In this document: positions 51,917-62,592 of the stretch, in pieces
Layout of the letters: each line of letters begins with the position of its first letter
How positions within the stretch are numbered: the stretch's first letter is position 1
NCBI GenBank assembly: GCA_026988435.1
Contig: JALSLH010000053.1
Coordinates: 1 to 64,000 of the forward strand
Length of the DNA: 64,000 nt
Origin: Methylophaga sp.
Lineage (GTDB): Bacteria; Pseudomonadota; Gammaproteobacteria; Nitrosococcales; Methylophagaceae
Reading direction: 5' to 3'
Notes under the pieces: model-generated
The model's database searches: none
What the model saw: the letters and a program-made list of their open reading frames with translations, nothing else
Told to the model about the DNA's origin: nothing
Program-made: the position numbers and the translations under genes

Positions 51917-53384
51917 AATTACTCAACTCTTGTTAGCTGGCTTGGTCATAGCGATGGTGCTTGCCTTAGTCTTTGTCTATGGGGCTAGTTATTGGTTTTT
52001 AATTACTATTATTGTGTCAGCCTTCCTTGTTATTTTCGCGCGAAAAGAGATTGATCTTACCTCCTCTACCATGCAAAAAATTATTCGAATGTTGCACTCT
52101 GTTCGACAAGGGGAGTTAGAGTACCGTATTACCCATATTGATAAAAATGATTCTTTCTATACCATTGCATGGTTATTAAATAATGCCATTGATCAAATAG
52201 AAGTGGTAATGCGTGAGTCTGAATCTTCTTTTATCGCGGCACAATGGCAAGAATATTATAGAAAACCGATCCTAAAAGGTATCAGCTTTGGCTTTCACCC
52301 TCAACTTAAAAATATTAGCACATCAATTGATGCATTAAGCACTTCTTATTGGCAGCAACAAGAAGATGAAATGTTTTCTAAGCTAGGTAAACAGAAATCA
52401 GAACATCTTTTGGTTAATATTGGCCATACGCAACGTGATATTGGTATTGTAGCTGAAGATATGGTAACCGTTGCAGTTCTATCTAAAGAAGCCGCTGAAG
52501 GCGCCATTAATAATCAGGAAAATGCCAACACTTTACATGACCGGCTAAATATTATTGTCGAAAAATCAAGAGCTATGCAATCAAGCTCACAAGAATTAGC
52601 TAATAGCAGTGAGCAAATAAAAGGCATGGTGACCATGATAGTAGGCGTAGCTGAGCAAACCAATTTATTAGCCCTCAATGCCGCGATTGAAGCCGCCCGA
52701 GCCGGCGAGCATGGTCGTGGTTTTGCGGTGGTTGCCGATGAAGTTAAAAAACTAGCTGGCACCACAAAAGATGCCGCCGAACAAATTTCACAGATTATTG
52801 GTCGCTTTTCAACCGCCAGTAAAGTAATGTCGGAAGATACGGATACCATGGCGACTATTTCAGAAGATTCAAAAGATCTAATTAATGAATTCAAAGCTAG
52901 CTTTGATCGCTTAGCGACTAGCTCCCAAAAAACCTATGAAATGGTCTCAAATACTCAAATAATTTGTAATACAGCCCTAATTAAGGTTGACCATATTATT
53001 TATATGCAACGCGCCTATTATGCTGCAGAGTCTAATGAGCCGTCAGGTGAGGCAGGTCAAGCAGTGTGCGTTGATCACCATAATTGCCGCTTTGGTAAAT
53101 GGTATGACAGTGGTGAAGGCCATAAAGAATATAGTCACTTACCTATTTATACGTCTATTATTGATCCTCATAGCCGTGTTCATAGCAATGTACATAAGGT
53201 ATTAGCCGTTTTGGAAGAAAATTGGCATGAAAGTAAAGAGTTGCAACAAAATATAATGACTTATTTTAGCGAAGCTGAAAAGGGCAGCTCCGACTTAGTT
53301 GATCTTCTTGAAACGATGGCCGATGAAAAAAAACACTATGAACACGCAGGCGACGATATTGTCGGTGAAGTGAATCTATTCTGA
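51888..53384 (+). CDS. Methyl-accepting chemotaxis protein with CZB domain
   Basis: A 498-residue chemoreceptor. Two closely spaced membrane helices lie at residues about 12-52 with almost no periplasmic part, as in Aer. A HAMP-like region follows. The signalling hairpin tip is visible as [33 protein letters not shown] near residue 265. After it comes a CZB zinc-binding domain ([19 protein letters not shown], then [13 protein letters not shown]). CZB domains sense zinc or hypochlorite in known receptors. An alternative ATG at 51906 would shorten the overlap with the PAS gene. It is convergent with the REC-GGDEF gene, overlapping by 9 bp. Confidence 0.9.
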   Translation: MNLSTRMSNKITQLLLAGLVIAMVLALVFVYGASYWFLITIIVSAFLVIFARKEIDLTSSTMQKIIRMLHSVRQGELEYRITHIDKNDSFYTIAWLLNNAIDQIEVVMRESESSFIAAQWQEYYRKPILKGISFGFHPQLKNISTSIDALSTSYWQQQEDEMFSKLGKQKSEHLLVNIGHTQRDIGIVAEDMVTVAVLSKEAAEGAINNQENANTLHDRLNIIVEKSRAMQSSSQELANSSEQIKGMVTMIVGVAEQTNLLALNAAIEAARAGEHGRGFAVVADEVKKLAGTTKDAAEQISQIIGRFSTASKVMSEDTDTMATISEDSKDLINEFKASFDRLATSSQKTYEMVSNTQIICNTALIKVDHIIYMQRAYYAAESNEPSGEAGQAVCVDHHNCRFGKWYDSGEGHKEYSHLPIYTSIIDPHSRVHSNVHKVLAVLEENWHESKELQQNIMTYFSEAEKGSSDLVDLLETMADEKKHYEHAGDDIVGEVNLF

Positions 53385-54311
53385 AACAATCACATTGCCG
53401 CCTTGCTTTTTACCTTCATAAAGTCGTGTATCAGCCATTTCTATCATAGAATAAACCGCTTCATCTATATTTTGATATTTCTCCATCCCTGATGGTAAGC
53501 TGGCAACGCCTAGACTGAGTGTCACATATTCAGCCACCGATGAATGAGCATGCGGTATTTTATTCTCAGAAAAGATATTTTTCACCAACTCAGCTACTTG
53601 CCGTGCCGCGATAATATCAGTTTCAGGCAGAATAATAGCAAACTCTTCACCACCGTAGCGCGCCACTAAATCACCCGGTCGCTTGATAACTGATTGTATT
53701 AATTTTGCAACGATCTTTAAACAATCATCGCCAGCCTGATGTCCGTAATTATCATTGTAGAATTTAAACTTATCAATATCTGCCAAAACAAGTGAAAGCG
53801 GTGTTTGGCTGCGCGTGCTTCGTTTAAATTCTTTTATCATAGCTTCATCAAAATGGCGTCGATTTGCTAAACCTGTCAGGCCATCTCTCATCGCCATTAA
53901 TCTTAGCTTTTGATTCGCTTTTTGCAAGTCATGCCGCATATTAGCGATGCGCTGCATGGCATCTAATTTCGCGTTTAAGACCACCGCATCAATCGGCTTG
54001 GTAAGATAGTCATCACCGCCCGCTTTAATGCCGCGGGCAATATCATCTGATTCGGTCATTGCAGATAAGAAGATGATTGGCACCCAGTCATGAGCTTGTT
54101 CACATAATGCACGAATTTCTTTTGCCGCCTCAATACCGTCTTTGATAGGCATAATCACGTCTAACAAAACTAAATCAGGTTCGGTGGCGTTAAATTGCTC
54201 TACTGCTTGTTGACCATTTTCTACTGAAACCACTTGATGACCGGCATCTTCAATATAAGATCTAATCACTATTTGACTTGAACGAGAATCTTCCGCAATA
54301 AGTACTTTCAT
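53376..54311 (-). CDS. Diguanylate cyclase response regulator (REC-GGDEF)
   Basis: A 311-residue protein with an N-terminal receiver (acidic E7/D8, phosphoacceptor D51, T86 region and K105) and a C-terminal GGDEF domain. The active-site motif is GGEEF at residues 220-224. An RxxD inhibitory site is present at R211-D214, five residues before it, so feedback inhibition by cyclic-di-GMP is expected. It makes cyclic-di-GMP when phosphorylated. There is no adjacent kinase gene. A possible reader is the double PilZ protein at 8260-9891. Confidence 0.94.
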   Translation of the reverse strand: MKVLIAEDSRSSQIVIRSYIEDAGHQVVSVENGQQAVEQFNATEPDLVLLDVIMPIKDGIEAAKEIRALCEQAHDWVPIIFLSAMTESDDIARGIKAGGDDYLTKPIDAVVLNAKLDAMQRIANMRHDLQKANQKLRLMAMRDGLTGLANRRHFDEAMIKEFKRSTRSQTPLSLVLADIDKFKFYNDNYGHQAGDDCLKIVAKLIQSVIKRPGDLVARYGGEEFAIILPETDIIAARQVAELVKNIFSENKIPHAHSSVAEYVTLSLGVASLPSGMEKYQNIDEAVYSMIEMADTRLYEGKKQGGNVIVSE

Positions 54312-54383
54312 ATTTTATATTTTATATTTGCAGACTAACGTCATAATATTCAGTCTACCTTATTTTGTATGCTGCAAACATGA

Positions 54384-55292
54384 CTATTTCCCTTTCTTTG
54401 CTCGTGGATGAGAGCTATCATACACTGTAGCTAGCTGTTGAAAATCAACATGAGTATAGATCTGTGTGGTAGATATATCGGCATGGCCTAGTAACTCTTG
54501 AACTGCCCGTAAATCACCACTAGCCTCTAGCATATGTGAAGCAAAAGCATGACGCAAACGGTGCGGATGCACGCGATCTGATACACCTTGTTTTTTACCC
54601 CAATAATTCAGCCGCTGTTGGATAGAACGCACGCCTAATCGCCGACCCTGCTTGCCAACAAATAGTGCTTTTTGTTCAAAAGACGCCCATTGTGTTCTTT
54701 TTTCTAACCAATCTTTTAATGCCAACATAGCTTGTTTGCCGACGGGTATCACACGGCTTTTATTGCCCTTGCCGATGACATAGACAAGCTGATCGCCAAA
54801 ATCAACATCTCGAATATCCAAATCTGCCAATTCGGCCAAGCGTAAACCAGAAGAATAAAACAGCTCCATAATTGTGTGATCACGACAAGCAATTACACTA
54901 TCTATCGTTGAGATATCTAATAAGCCATTCATTTGATCAACATCTAATGTTGCAGGCAGACGTTTTTGGGATTTGGGTGCTTGTACTGCTTGAGCAGGAT
55001 TTAAATCAGCTAAACCTTCACGAATTAAATAACGATACAAGCTCCGTATAGCTGACAATGCACGTTGAATTGTTTTTCCTGATAAACCATTTTGATGAAG
55101 CTCCGCTATAAATTGCCGGATATGACTGCTTTTCAACGTTGTCCACGACACTAAATCGTGCTGTTCACAAAAAGCTAATAATCGTTTTAGATCTCGTTGA
55201 TAATTTGTCACGGTATGCGGTGACATGCGTTTTTCTTGCGCTAAATAGTGCAAGAATGAGGTAACATCCTGCTGATACTTATATTCTGTCAT
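54384..55292 (-). CDS. xerC: Tyrosine recombinase XerC
   Basis: A 302-residue site-specific recombinase that resolves chromosome dimers at dif with XerD. The catalytic Arg is in FYSSGLRLAELADL, the Lys region in YVIGKGNKSRVIPVG, the HxxR in HPHRLRHAFASHML, the late His in LLGHADIST and the nucleophile Tyr in TQIYTHVDF. The SAM-like N-terminal domain is normal. It is next to DUF484 and dapF, the usual xerC neighbours, and shares one base of overlap with DUF484. Confidence 0.95.
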   Translation of the reverse strand: MTEYKYQQDVTSFLHYLAQEKRMSPHTVTNYQRDLKRLLAFCEQHDLVSWTTLKSSHIRQFIAELHQNGLSGKTIQRALSAIRSLYRYLIREGLADLNPAQAVQAPKSQKRLPATLDVDQMNGLLDISTIDSVIACRDHTIMELFYSSGLRLAELADLDIRDVDFGDQLVYVIGKGNKSRVIPVGKQAMLALKDWLEKRTQWASFEQKALFVGKQGRRLGVRSIQQRLNYWGKKQGVSDRVHPHRLRHAFASHMLEASGDLRAVQELLGHADISTTQIYTHVDFQQLATVYDSSHPRAKKGK

Positions 55293-55984
55293 TATCCATA
55301 AGGGCGCAATAAGCGCATCGTGACTTCACCTAAGAAACTCAAATAATCTGTTGCCATATCTGCATGAAAGCGATCTTCATCATAACTGGCAATGGCTAAT
55401 ATGCCCGCACAGGGTTCATGACCTAATGGCAAACAGGCAACAGACTGCACCTTATCTGCTTTTTGGGGAAACAATAATTCATTTTGAGCCTTAGTGAGGC
55501 GACCACATACCGGATCTTGTTTTGATAATAACTTATCAAATATGCGTAGATCCTCGGCATCGGCATGTTGCTGCACTACATTCTCACCTGTTTCAGGTAG
55601 CACAGGTGGCGTGTTACCCGCATAAAACCACCTTAATGCCACTTCATCAGCATCAAACTCTTGCTTCAATTCTGTCATCAACATCGGTAATAAAGCACCA
55701 AATGATGGTGCATCCATTAAGCGTAAACAGAGCTGATGAATTCGCGCCTGTAATGCCGTATTTTGGCGGGCATTTTCAATAAGCATGTTTAACTGCTCAT
55801 GCAACTGCTGATTTTTCATCTGTAAGCGATCTAATTGCCGTTGCGCCAATGAAATTGTTCCTTCGGGCGATTGGCCTAATTGCAGTAGATCCATCACCTC
55901 TGGCTGATGCAGAAAAAAATCTGTATGTTCAGCCAAATAATCCTTCACCTGTTGCACTGTTATTGATTGTTTATCATCGCCCAC
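55292..55984 (-). CDS. DUF484 family protein
   Basis: A 230-residue DUF484 protein, a GAF-like cytoplasmic protein typically encoded between dapF and xerC; its function is unknown. The N-terminus includes [22 protein letters not shown], followed by a helical coiled region (about 40-75) and the GAF-like domain ([26 protein letters not shown]). It starts with GTG, overlapping the 3' end of dapF by 25 bp, and overlaps xerC by one base (TAATG). Confidence 0.9.
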   Translation of the reverse strand: MGDDKQSITVQQVKDYLAEHTDFFLHQPEVMDLLQLGQSPEGTISLAQRQLDRLQMKNQQLHEQLNMLIENARQNTALQARIHQLCLRLMDAPSFGALLPMLMTELKQEFDADEVALRWFYAGNTPPVLPETGENVVQQHADAEDLRIFDKLLSKQDPVCGRLTKAQNELLFPQKADKVQSVACLPLGHEPCAGILAIASYDEDRFHADMATDYLSFLGEVTMRLLRPYG

Positions 55985-56811
55985 GCAATTTCTCCGTCAA
56001 ATACTTGTGTTGCTGGCCCCGTCATCTGCACAGAAGCCTTATCATCTGGCCAAGCTATGGTTAATTGTCCACCGAGTAGTGATACCGTTACTTCACGTGC
56101 CAATAATCCACGCTGAATCCCGCTCACCACCGCGGCACATGCACCTGTACCACAAGCTAGTGTTTCACCCACGCCACGTTCAAAAACGCGTAATTTAACC
56201 TCATTCTGACTAATGACTTGCATAAAACCAACATTTACGCGGTCAGGAAAATCTTTGTGGCTTTCGATCATCGGTCCTAATATTGCCACATCGGCGGTAT
56301 CAATATTATCAACAAGCATTACCGCATGAGGATTGCCAATTGAAACGGCGCTAACTTGTATGCGCTGAGTATTCGGCAAATCTAAAAGATAATTTACCGC
56401 TTGTTGTTTGGCAAGAAAAGGAATGTCATTTGGTTCAAAATGCGGTTTCCCCATGTCAACACGAATATCGCCCTGTTCTTGTATATTCGGATAAATAACA
56501 CCAGAATTTGTTTCAACGGCGATCGTTGTTTTATCCGATAAACCTTTATCATGAACAAATTGAGCAAAACAGCGTGCACCATTACCGCATTGAGCGACTT
56601 CGCCACCATCTGCATTAAAAATACGATACTTAAAATCTGCACCTTCATGCTCAGCTTTTTCAACTAGCAATAATTGATCGCAACCAATGCCAAAATGACG
56701 ATCGGCTAAAAACCGGATCTGACTTGTCGTTAAATCGACCATCTGATTAATGGCATCAATAACGATAAAATCATTGCCCAAACCGTGCATTTTGCTAAAT
56801 TTCAACATCAT
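55960..56811 (-). CDS. dapF: Diaminopimelate epimerase
   Basis: A 283-residue PLP-independent racemase converting LL- to meso-diaminopimelate for lysine and peptidoglycan. Both catalytic Cys regions are present: [13 protein letters not shown] near residue 75 and [14 protein letters not shown] near residue 221. Three consecutive possible starts exist (GTG 56814, ATG 56811, ATG 56808). The GTG overlaps the lysA stop; the last ATG gives the usual [14 protein letters not shown] beginning. The choice among them is not settled. Operon order lysA-dapF-DUF484-xerC. Confidence 0.95.
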   Translation of the reverse strand: MMLKFSKMHGLGNDFIVIDAINQMVDLTTSQIRFLADRHFGIGCDQLLLVEKAEHEGADFKYRIFNADGGEVAQCGNGARCFAQFVHDKGLSDKTTIAVETNSGVIYPNIQEQGDIRVDMGKPHFEPNDIPFLAKQQAVNYLLDLPNTQRIQVSAVSIGNPHAVMLVDNIDTADVAILGPMIESHKDFPDRVNVGFMQVISQNEVKLRVFERGVGETLACGTGACAAVVSGIQRGLLAREVTVSLLGGQLTIAWPDDKASVQMTGPATQVFDGEIAWAMINNQ

Positions 56812-56813
56812 CA

Positions 56814-58064
56814 CTACTCTGGAAGAACCTGTTCGCCAGCATAGAGCGATTCGATTGTTTCTCTTTCCCGTATCACATGCATTTGATCACCATCCACCAT
56901 AATTTCCGCAACACGTGGGCGTGAATTGTAATTTGAGCTCATGGTGAAACCATATGCACCCGCACTGCGAATGACCAACAGATCACCCTGCTTAATGGCT
57001 AACAAACGATCTTTTCCTAAAAAATCACCCGTTTCACAAATAGGACCTACAATATCATAGAGAGCAGGTTCAATTTTTTCATCCTCCATTACCGGCTGAA
57101 TCATTTGCCATGATTGATATAAAGCAGGGCGTAATAAATCATTCATTGCCGCGTCAACAATGGCAAATTGTTTGTCGTCTGTCGGTTTTATATATTCTAC
57201 TTTTGTCACTAAAATGCCTGCATTTCCTGAAATGGCGCGACCTGGCTCCAATAGAATTTCTAAATCACGGCCCACTAATAATTTACGCAATGCCTCTGCA
57301 TATTCTGTTGGACTAGGTGGCGTTTCATCTTGATATGTAATGCCTAAACCTCCACCCACATCCAGATGAGTGAGTTTGATTCCTTGAGTTGCTAGCTTAT
57401 CAATTAGCACCAACACCCGTTTTAATGCATCAACAAATGGTGTGACCGTCGTTAACTGTGATCCAATGTGGCAATCAATTCCTACGACATCTAAATGCGC
57501 TAATTGTGCTGCTTTTTGATATACCGCCTCAGCATGTTCAATCGCAATACCAAATTTATTCTCTTTTAAGCCCGTAGAAATATAAGGATGCGTTTGCGCA
57601 TCGACATCCGGGTTAACTCTTATAGAGATTGGCGCGCGGACTCCCCGTTCGCCAGCAATATCATTAATTCGCTCTAGTTCAGCAATTGATTCGACATTAA
57701 AGCAGCGCACTCCTTGCGCTAATGCATAATTAATTTCCGCTATTGTTTTGCCTACACCTGAAAAAACAGCTTGGTCAGCCCTGCCTCCAGCTGCTAAAAC
57801 GCGCGCTAATTCACCCGCAGATACAATATCAAATCCTGAACCCAGTCTGGCCAAAATATTCAATACCGCTAGGTTAGAATTTGCTTTTACTGCATAGCAT
57901 ACACAGTGCGGCATTCCTTCAAAAGCATCATCGAATGCCCTCCAATGGCGTTCTAATGTGGCGCGTGAATAAATATATAATGGCGTACCTGCTTTGCTCG
58001 CAATCGATGACACTGCAATGTTTTCGGCAAATAATTTATTCTCTCTATATTCAAAATAATCCAT
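56814..58064 (-). CDS. lysA: Diaminopimelate decarboxylase
   Basis: A 416-residue PLP enzyme (fold type III) that decarboxylates meso-diaminopimelate to lysine. The PLP lysine is in [15 protein letters not shown] near residue 59. Other motifs are [27 protein letters not shown] and [11 protein letters not shown]. Its length is as expected. The preceding gene is the tiny lptM, 7 bp upstream, and the following dapF overlaps by one to several bases depending on its start. Confidence 0.96.
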   Translation of the reverse strand: MDYFEYRENKLFAENIAVSSIASKAGTPLYIYSRATLERHWRAFDDAFEGMPHCVCYAVKANSNLAVLNILARLGSGFDIVSAGELARVLAAGGRADQAVFSGVGKTIAEINYALAQGVRCFNVESIAELERINDIAGERGVRAPISIRVNPDVDAQTHPYISTGLKENKFGIAIEHAEAVYQKAAQLAHLDVVGIDCHIGSQLTTVTPFVDALKRVLVLIDKLATQGIKLTHLDVGGGLGITYQDETPPSPTEYAEALRKLLVGRDLEILLEPGRAISGNAGILVTKVEYIKPTDDKQFAIVDAAMNDLLRPALYQSWQMIQPVMEDEKIEPALYDIVGPICETGDFLGKDRLLAIKQGDLLVIRSAGAYGFTMSSNYNSRPRVAEIMVDGDQMHVIRERETIESLYAGEQVLPE

Positions 58065-58071
58065 TTTGTAT

Positions 58072-58200
58072 CTAACCCATCCAACTCATCAATGCACTTC
58101 CTTCCGGTAAATAAAGATCGCCCTTTTGACCGCAAGCTGTTGTTAATAATACGAGGCAAATTATAGCTGCTACTCGCTTCCCAGTAGTTCGTTTTTTCAT
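58072..58200 (-). CDS. lptM: Small lipoprotein LptM (YifL family)
   Basis: A 42-residue lipoprotein. Reading the minus strand gives MKKRTTGKRVAAIICLVLLT then TACGQKGDLYLP and a short tail. The lipobox LTTAC places the lipidated Cys at residue 23, and CGQKGDLYLP right after it is the LptM/YifL signature. In E. coli LptM assists oxidative maturation of the LptD-LptE translocon. Position just upstream of lysA-dapF matches the gammaproteobacterial arrangement. Spacing to lysA is 7 bp. It fits the LPS-rich content of the window. Confidence 0.9.
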   Translation of the reverse strand: MKKRTTGKRVAAIICLVLLTTACGQKGDLYLPEGSALMSWMG

Positions 58201-58312
58201 TATTTCTGTCCTACGTCCGATATCTACATAGAAGTATATACGGGAATCTAGTTTGTCGTCTCAACTTGCATACTAGAATTTATATGCCAACTTGCATAGT
58301 ATGACTGTTTTA

Positions 58313-58574
58313 TACCCGTGACCATTCAATCTGCAGAATTCAGCATGGGAAGAAGCCATACTATTCTAGGCATAAAGTCGCAGAATTAGTCATTCTAATT
58401 TAAGACTTTATAACGACGAAGAGTGTGGCTTATTCTCTTGCCCTATGGGAGATTAGCACACGCGCCAGTGCTGCGTTACAATGTTTGACAAGGACTGGTC
58501 ATTGCCTTCACATTGCGCCTTGCTCTGACACTTGTGCTAATCTCTGAAATCTACAGATTGAATGGTCACGGGTA
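58313..58574. repeat. 262-bp MITE-like element, type B, copy 2
   Basis: Same length as the copy at 817-1078, and I count about ten base differences. Ends are TACCCGTGACCATTCAAT and ATTGAATGGTCACGGGTA, perfect inverted repeats over at least 18 bp, flanked by TA at 58311-58312 and 58575-58576. Both internal hairpins are kept, though the second has more mismatches here. It lies between lptM and pilB. The stretch 58201-58310 before it holds only a direct repeat of CAACTTGCATA (58262 and 58288). Confidence 0.9.
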
Positions 58575-58599
58575 TAGTATAAAACAAGCTCATATTGAA

Positions 58600-58618
58600 A
58601 ATAATGATAATTAACATT
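58600..58618. promoter_or_regulatory. Weak Fur-box-like sequence upstream of pilB
   Basis: AATAATGATAATTAACATT matches 14 of 19 positions of the Fur consensus, with an uninterrupted 11-base core. It lies in a very AT-rich region about 115 bp before the pilB start, so chance resemblance is likely enough that I give it low confidence. No clear -35/-10 pair could be chosen for pilB. Confidence 0.2.
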
Positions 58619-58731
58619 AATAATCTGGCTTAACTATTGGTTTTTGCCAACTATACAACGAAAATAATCATTATTTAATGATAAGCTGACATTTGAACTT
58701 AATAAATATTTTTTAGAGTTGCACGATACAT

Positions 58732-60447
58732 ATGGATACAACTGAAACACCAACACGGTTAAATGGTTTAGCCAGACGCCTTGTTAACGATAAGCTGTTA
58801 GATGAAGACGATGCTTTAGCGGCGCAACACGACGCGAAAGAAGCAAAACAAACCTTTGTAAGTTTTTTAGTAAAAAATGATTTGGTCGCTAGTCAAAAAA
58901 TCGCATTAGCAGCATCGCAAGAGTTTGGTGTACCTCTTTTTGACCTCAGCACGATGAATATCGAAGCCGTTCCAACTGGACTTATTAAAGAAGCTTTAAT
59001 CCACGAACATAATGCTTTACCTCTTTTTCAGCGTGGCACGCGGCTTTATGTTGCGGTATCCGATCCAACCAATCTGCAGGCCATGGATGTATTTCAATTT
59101 AACACTAGCTTTAATACTTTCCCCGTACTTGTCGAGGAGCATTTATTAGCATCCACTATTGAACGTTCGTTAAATGCCGATGAAACCGATGATTTTGGTG
59201 ATTTTGGTGATGCCGACTTAGATGATATTGATGTTGGCCAAGATGAAGTTGAACAACAGGATGATGGCGCATCTGGCGCGAATGAAACCCCTATTGTTCG
59301 TTTTGTAAATGGTGTTTTAACAACCGCCATTAAATCAGGTGCTTCTGATATTCACTTTGAACCTTATGAAAAGAAATACCGCGTACGAACGCGTATTGAT
59401 GGCATATTACATGAAATAAAATCAGCTCCTATTAACCTTGCTGGTCGCATTGCAGCTAGGTTAAAAGTGTTATCACGGTTAAATATTGCTGAACGACGTG
59501 TTCCTCAAGATGGCCGGATGCGATTAAAATTATCTAAAACAAAAACCATTGATTTTCGTGTTAATACCTGCCCGACCTTATTCGGTGAAAAAATAGTATT
59601 ACGTATTTTAGATCCTACCAGTGCGCAATTGGGGATTGATGCTCTAGGCTATGAGCCTGATCAGAAAAAAATATTTATGGATACCATGCATAATCCATAT
59701 GGCATGATATTGGTAACAGGCCCGACAGGTAGCGGTAAAACAGTGTCACTCTATACCGCTCTCAATATTCTGAATACTGAAGATAGAAATATTTCAACCG
59801 CTGAAGATCCCGCTGAAATTAGTTTGGCAGGAATCAACCAAGTGAATGTAAATCCTGGCGTTGGTTTAACCTTCTCTGATGCGCTACGTGCTTTCTTGCG
59901 TCAAGATCCAGATATCATTATGGTAGGTGAGATTAGGGATCTAGAAACTGCAGAGATTTCTATTAAAGCGGCACAAACAGGTCATATGGTATTATCAACA
60001 TTACATACTAATGATGCACCGCAAACACTAACGCGTTTAGCTAATATGGGCGTGCCTGCATTTAATATTGCATCCGCAGTCTCATTGATTATTGCACAAC
60101 GCCTTGCTCGGCGTTTATGTAGTGCGTGTAAAGCACCTGATGATCTACCAAATGACGTTTTACTAGAAGAAGGTTTTACTCAAGAGCAAATTGATGAAGG
60201 TGTAACTGTCTTCAAAGCGGTTGGTTGTGATAAATGTACTCGTGGTTACAAAGGACGCGTTGGCATATATCAGGTCATGCCGGTATCTGATGGCATGGCA
60301 AGAATTATCATGGAAGGTGGCAACTCAATTCAATTAGCCGATCAGGCTGAAAAAGAAGGTATTGATGACCTACCAAAATCAGGTCTAAAAAAAGTGGCGG
60401 CTGGTTTAACTAGTCTAGAAGAAATCAATCGTGTAATTAAGGAGTAG
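58732..60447 (+). CDS. pilB: Type IV pilus assembly ATPase PilB
   Basis: A 571-residue extension ATPase. The N-terminal MshEN-like domain (about 1-150) includes LNGLARRLVNDKLLDEDDALAA. An acidic linker (about 160-180) precedes the core ATPase with Walker A GPTGSGKT near residue 334, an Asp-box/Walker B region IIMVGEIRDLETAE, and a tetracysteine zinc site (LCSACK and GCDKC). It powers pilus assembly at the inner membrane. MshEN domains in PilB/MshE bind cyclic-di-GMP, linking it to the GGDEF gene. pilA is not adjacent. Confidence 0.95.
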   Translation: MDTTETPTRLNGLARRLVNDKLLDEDDALAAQHDAKEAKQTFVSFLVKNDLVASQKIALAASQEFGVPLFDLSTMNIEAVPTGLIKEALIHEHNALPLFQRGTRLYVAVSDPTNLQAMDVFQFNTSFNTFPVLVEEHLLASTIERSLNADETDDFGDFGDADLDDIDVGQDEVEQQDDGASGANETPIVRFVNGVLTTAIKSGASDIHFEPYEKKYRVRTRIDGILHEIKSAPINLAGRIAARLKVLSRLNIAERRVPQDGRMRLKLSKTKTIDFRVNTCPTLFGEKIVLRILDPTSAQLGIDALGYEPDQKKIFMDTMHNPYGMILVTGPTGSGKTVSLYTALNILNTEDRNISTAEDPAEISLAGINQVNVNPGVGLTFSDALRAFLRQDPDIIMVGEIRDLETAEISIKAAQTGHMVLSTLHTNDAPQTLTRLANMGVPAFNIASAVSLIIAQRLARRLCSACKAPDDLPNDVLLEEGFTQEQIDEGVTVFKAVGCDKCTRGYKGRVGIYQVMPVSDGMARIIMEGGNSIQLADQAEKEGIDDLPKSGLKKVAAGLTSLEEINRVIKE

Positions 60448-60450
60448 ATT

Positions 60451-61701
60451 GTGGCTCAAGCTATCGTGCAAAAGAAAAAGAAAATTAAGGTTAAAGTTGA
60501 TCCCATTTTTACTTGGCAAGGCACCAATAAACAGGGGCGCAAAATCAAAGGTGAGCACTCGGCACCTAACCTTAACGCCGCTAAAGCTATCTTGCGCCGC
60601 CAGGGTATTACACCGATTAAAGTTAAGAAAAAATCAAAAGAATTATTTGCCCCAAGAAAACCCAAAATCAAGCCTTCTGATATTGCCGTTTTTAGTCGCA
60701 TGTTAGCCACCATGATGTCTTCTGGTGTGCCGCTGATGCAATCAATGGAAATTATCGGTGAAGGCCATGAAAATGCCAGTATGCAAGAAATGATTCTTGC
60801 TATTAAATCCGATGTAGAATCAGGAACCAGTCTCGCCGAATCATTAGGTAAATTTCCACTGCATTTTGATGAGTTATTTGTCAGTTTAGTTCATGCCGGC
60901 GAGCAATCAGGTACTTTGGAAACATTGCTGCATGAAATTGCAATCTATAAAGAAAAAACCGAAGCCTTAAAAGCAAAAATTAAAAAAGCATTGGTTTATC
61001 CCATTGCAATTCTCGTTGTTGCATTTGTGGTAACAGCGATCTTAATGATTTTTGTAATTCCACAATTTCAAACCTTATTTGAAGGCTTTGGCGCCGAACT
61101 ACCAGGACTCACTCAATTTGTTATCAGCGTTTCTATCTTTTTCCAAAAATGGTGGTGGTTAATATTTGGCGGTATTATTGGATCCGTTTTTGCACTCAAA
61201 GAAAGTATTCGCCGCTCAGAAAAAGTTGCACACTTTTTTGACCGAATGTTATTAAAAGTGCCTGTTATTGGCGTCATCATGACAAAGGGCGCGATTGCTC
61301 GTTTCGCGCGTACGTTCTCGACGATGTTCAAAGCTGGTGTACCTATGGTTGAAGCGATGGTTTCTGTTGCTGGCGCCACAGGTAATATTGTTTATAAAGA
61401 AGCCACAATGAGTATGCGGGAAGATATCTCAGCAGGTACTCAACTCAATGCAGCCATGGTTGTGCATAAAGATTTGTTTCCTAATATGGTCATCCAAATG
61501 GTCGCCATTGGTGAAGAATCAGGTGCCTTAGATGCCATGTTGGCTAAAGTGGCTGACTTCTTTGAAGCTGAAGTTGATGATGCTGTTGATAATATGACAG
61601 CACTGATGGAGCCGATGATTATGGCTTTCTTAGGTGTTGTTATTGGTACACTTGTTATTGCTATGTATCTACCTATATTCAAGTTGGGTGCGGTTGTTTA
61701 A
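60451..61701 (+). CDS. pilC: Type IV pilus inner membrane platform protein PilC
   Basis: A 416-residue GspF/PilC family protein. There are two repeated cytoplasmic domains (about 75-200 and 280-400) with the pattern GVPLMQSMEIIGEGHENASM and GVPMVEAMVSVAGATGN, and three membrane helices (about 180-205, 232-252, 385-405). It anchors the pilus motor in the inner membrane and interacts with PilB. It starts with GTG 3 bp after the pilB stop. Confidence 0.95.
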   Translation: MAQAIVQKKKKIKVKVDPIFTWQGTNKQGRKIKGEHSAPNLNAAKAILRRQGITPIKVKKKSKELFAPRKPKIKPSDIAVFSRMLATMMSSGVPLMQSMEIIGEGHENASMQEMILAIKSDVESGTSLAESLGKFPLHFDELFVSLVHAGEQSGTLETLLHEIAIYKEKTEALKAKIKKALVYPIAILVVAFVVTAILMIFVIPQFQTLFEGFGAELPGLTQFVISVSIFFQKWWWLIFGGIIGSVFALKESIRRSEKVAHFFDRMLLKVPVIGVIMTKGAIARFARTFSTMFKAGVPMVEAMVSVAGATGNIVYKEATMSMREDISAGTQLNAAMVVHKDLFPNMVIQMVAIGEESGALDAMLAKVADFFEAEVDDAVDNMTALMEPMIMAFLGVVIGTLVIAMYLPIFKLGAVV

Positions 61702-61721
61702 TACCACTAGAGTTAAAAATA

Positions 61722-62585
61722 ATGGCTATTATTGAAATATTACAAGCATCGCCTGTATTATTTATGACCGTTATTACAATCTTAGGGTTGTTAATCGGTA
61801 GTTTCCTAAATGTTGTTATTTACCGCCTGCCGGTAATGATGCAACAAGAATGGCGGCAGCAATGCGATGAATTAAGTGGCAAAGAGCCCGAAGCCACTGA
61901 AGCTTTTACACTCAGTCGTCCTCGCTCTCGCTGCCCCAAATGTAATCATGAAATTACTGCTTTAGAAAATATTCCCGTACTAAGCTATCTTGCCTTAGGC
62001 GGAAAATGCAGCCAATGTAAAACCACTATTTCGGCTCGTTATCCGCTAATCGAGGCCTTTACAGGGTTACTCTCAGCTCTCGTTGCATGGCACTTTGGCT
62101 TTGAATGGAGCTGTTTAGGCGCTCTATTGCTTACTTGGTCTCTTATTGCGCTCAGTTTTATTGATGTTGATCATCAATTATTACCCGACAGCATTACACT
62201 ACCGCTTATGTGGCTAGGCATTATCTTTAGTTTTTTCACTGTTTTCACTGATCTTCATTCTAGTGTTGTCGGTGCAATTGCAGGTTATCTCTCCCTCTGG
62301 CTGGTGTATCAAGGTTTCAAACTTGTCACGGGTAAAGAAGGTATGGGCTATGGCGATTTTAAATTGTTAGCTGCATTAGGAGCATGGCTGGGCTGGGCAC
62401 TGTTACCCACCATCGTATTACTCTCTTCTCTTGTCGGTGCTATTATTGGTATTTCCCTCATTGTTTTTCGACAACATCAACGTAATATTCCGATTCCTTT
62501 TGGTCCATACCTCGCTGCAGCAGGATGGATAGCGCTAATGTGGGGAAATCAAATTAATGTGCTTTACATTGATTGGATAGGGTAA
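61722..62585 (+). CDS. pilD: Prepilin peptidase PilD
   Basis: A 287-residue bifunctional aspartyl protease and N-methyltransferase of type IV prepilins. The zinc cysteines are CPKC and CSQC (near residues 71 and 98). The catalytic aspartates are in FIDVDHQLLPD and the GMGYGDFKLLAALGAW motif. It has about eight membrane helices. It is located 20 bp after pilC. Confidence 0.95.
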   Translation: MAIIEILQASPVLFMTVITILGLLIGSFLNVVIYRLPVMMQQEWRQQCDELSGKEPEATEAFTLSRPRSRCPKCNHEITALENIPVLSYLALGGKCSQCKTTISARYPLIEAFTGLLSALVAWHFGFEWSCLGALLLTWSLIALSFIDVDHQLLPDSITLPLMWLGIIFSFFTVFTDLHSSVVGAIAGYLSLWLVYQGFKLVTGKEGMGYGDFKLLAALGAWLGWALLPTIVLLSSLVGAIIGISLIVFRQHQRNIPIPFGPYLAAAGWIALMWGNQINVLYIDWIG

Positions 62586-62592
62586 AATAGTA

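Noticed and set aside
58600-58618. Iron (Fur) control of the pil genes
   Set aside because: The match is partial and the region is extremely AT-rich; I record the site at low confidence but do not claim regulation.
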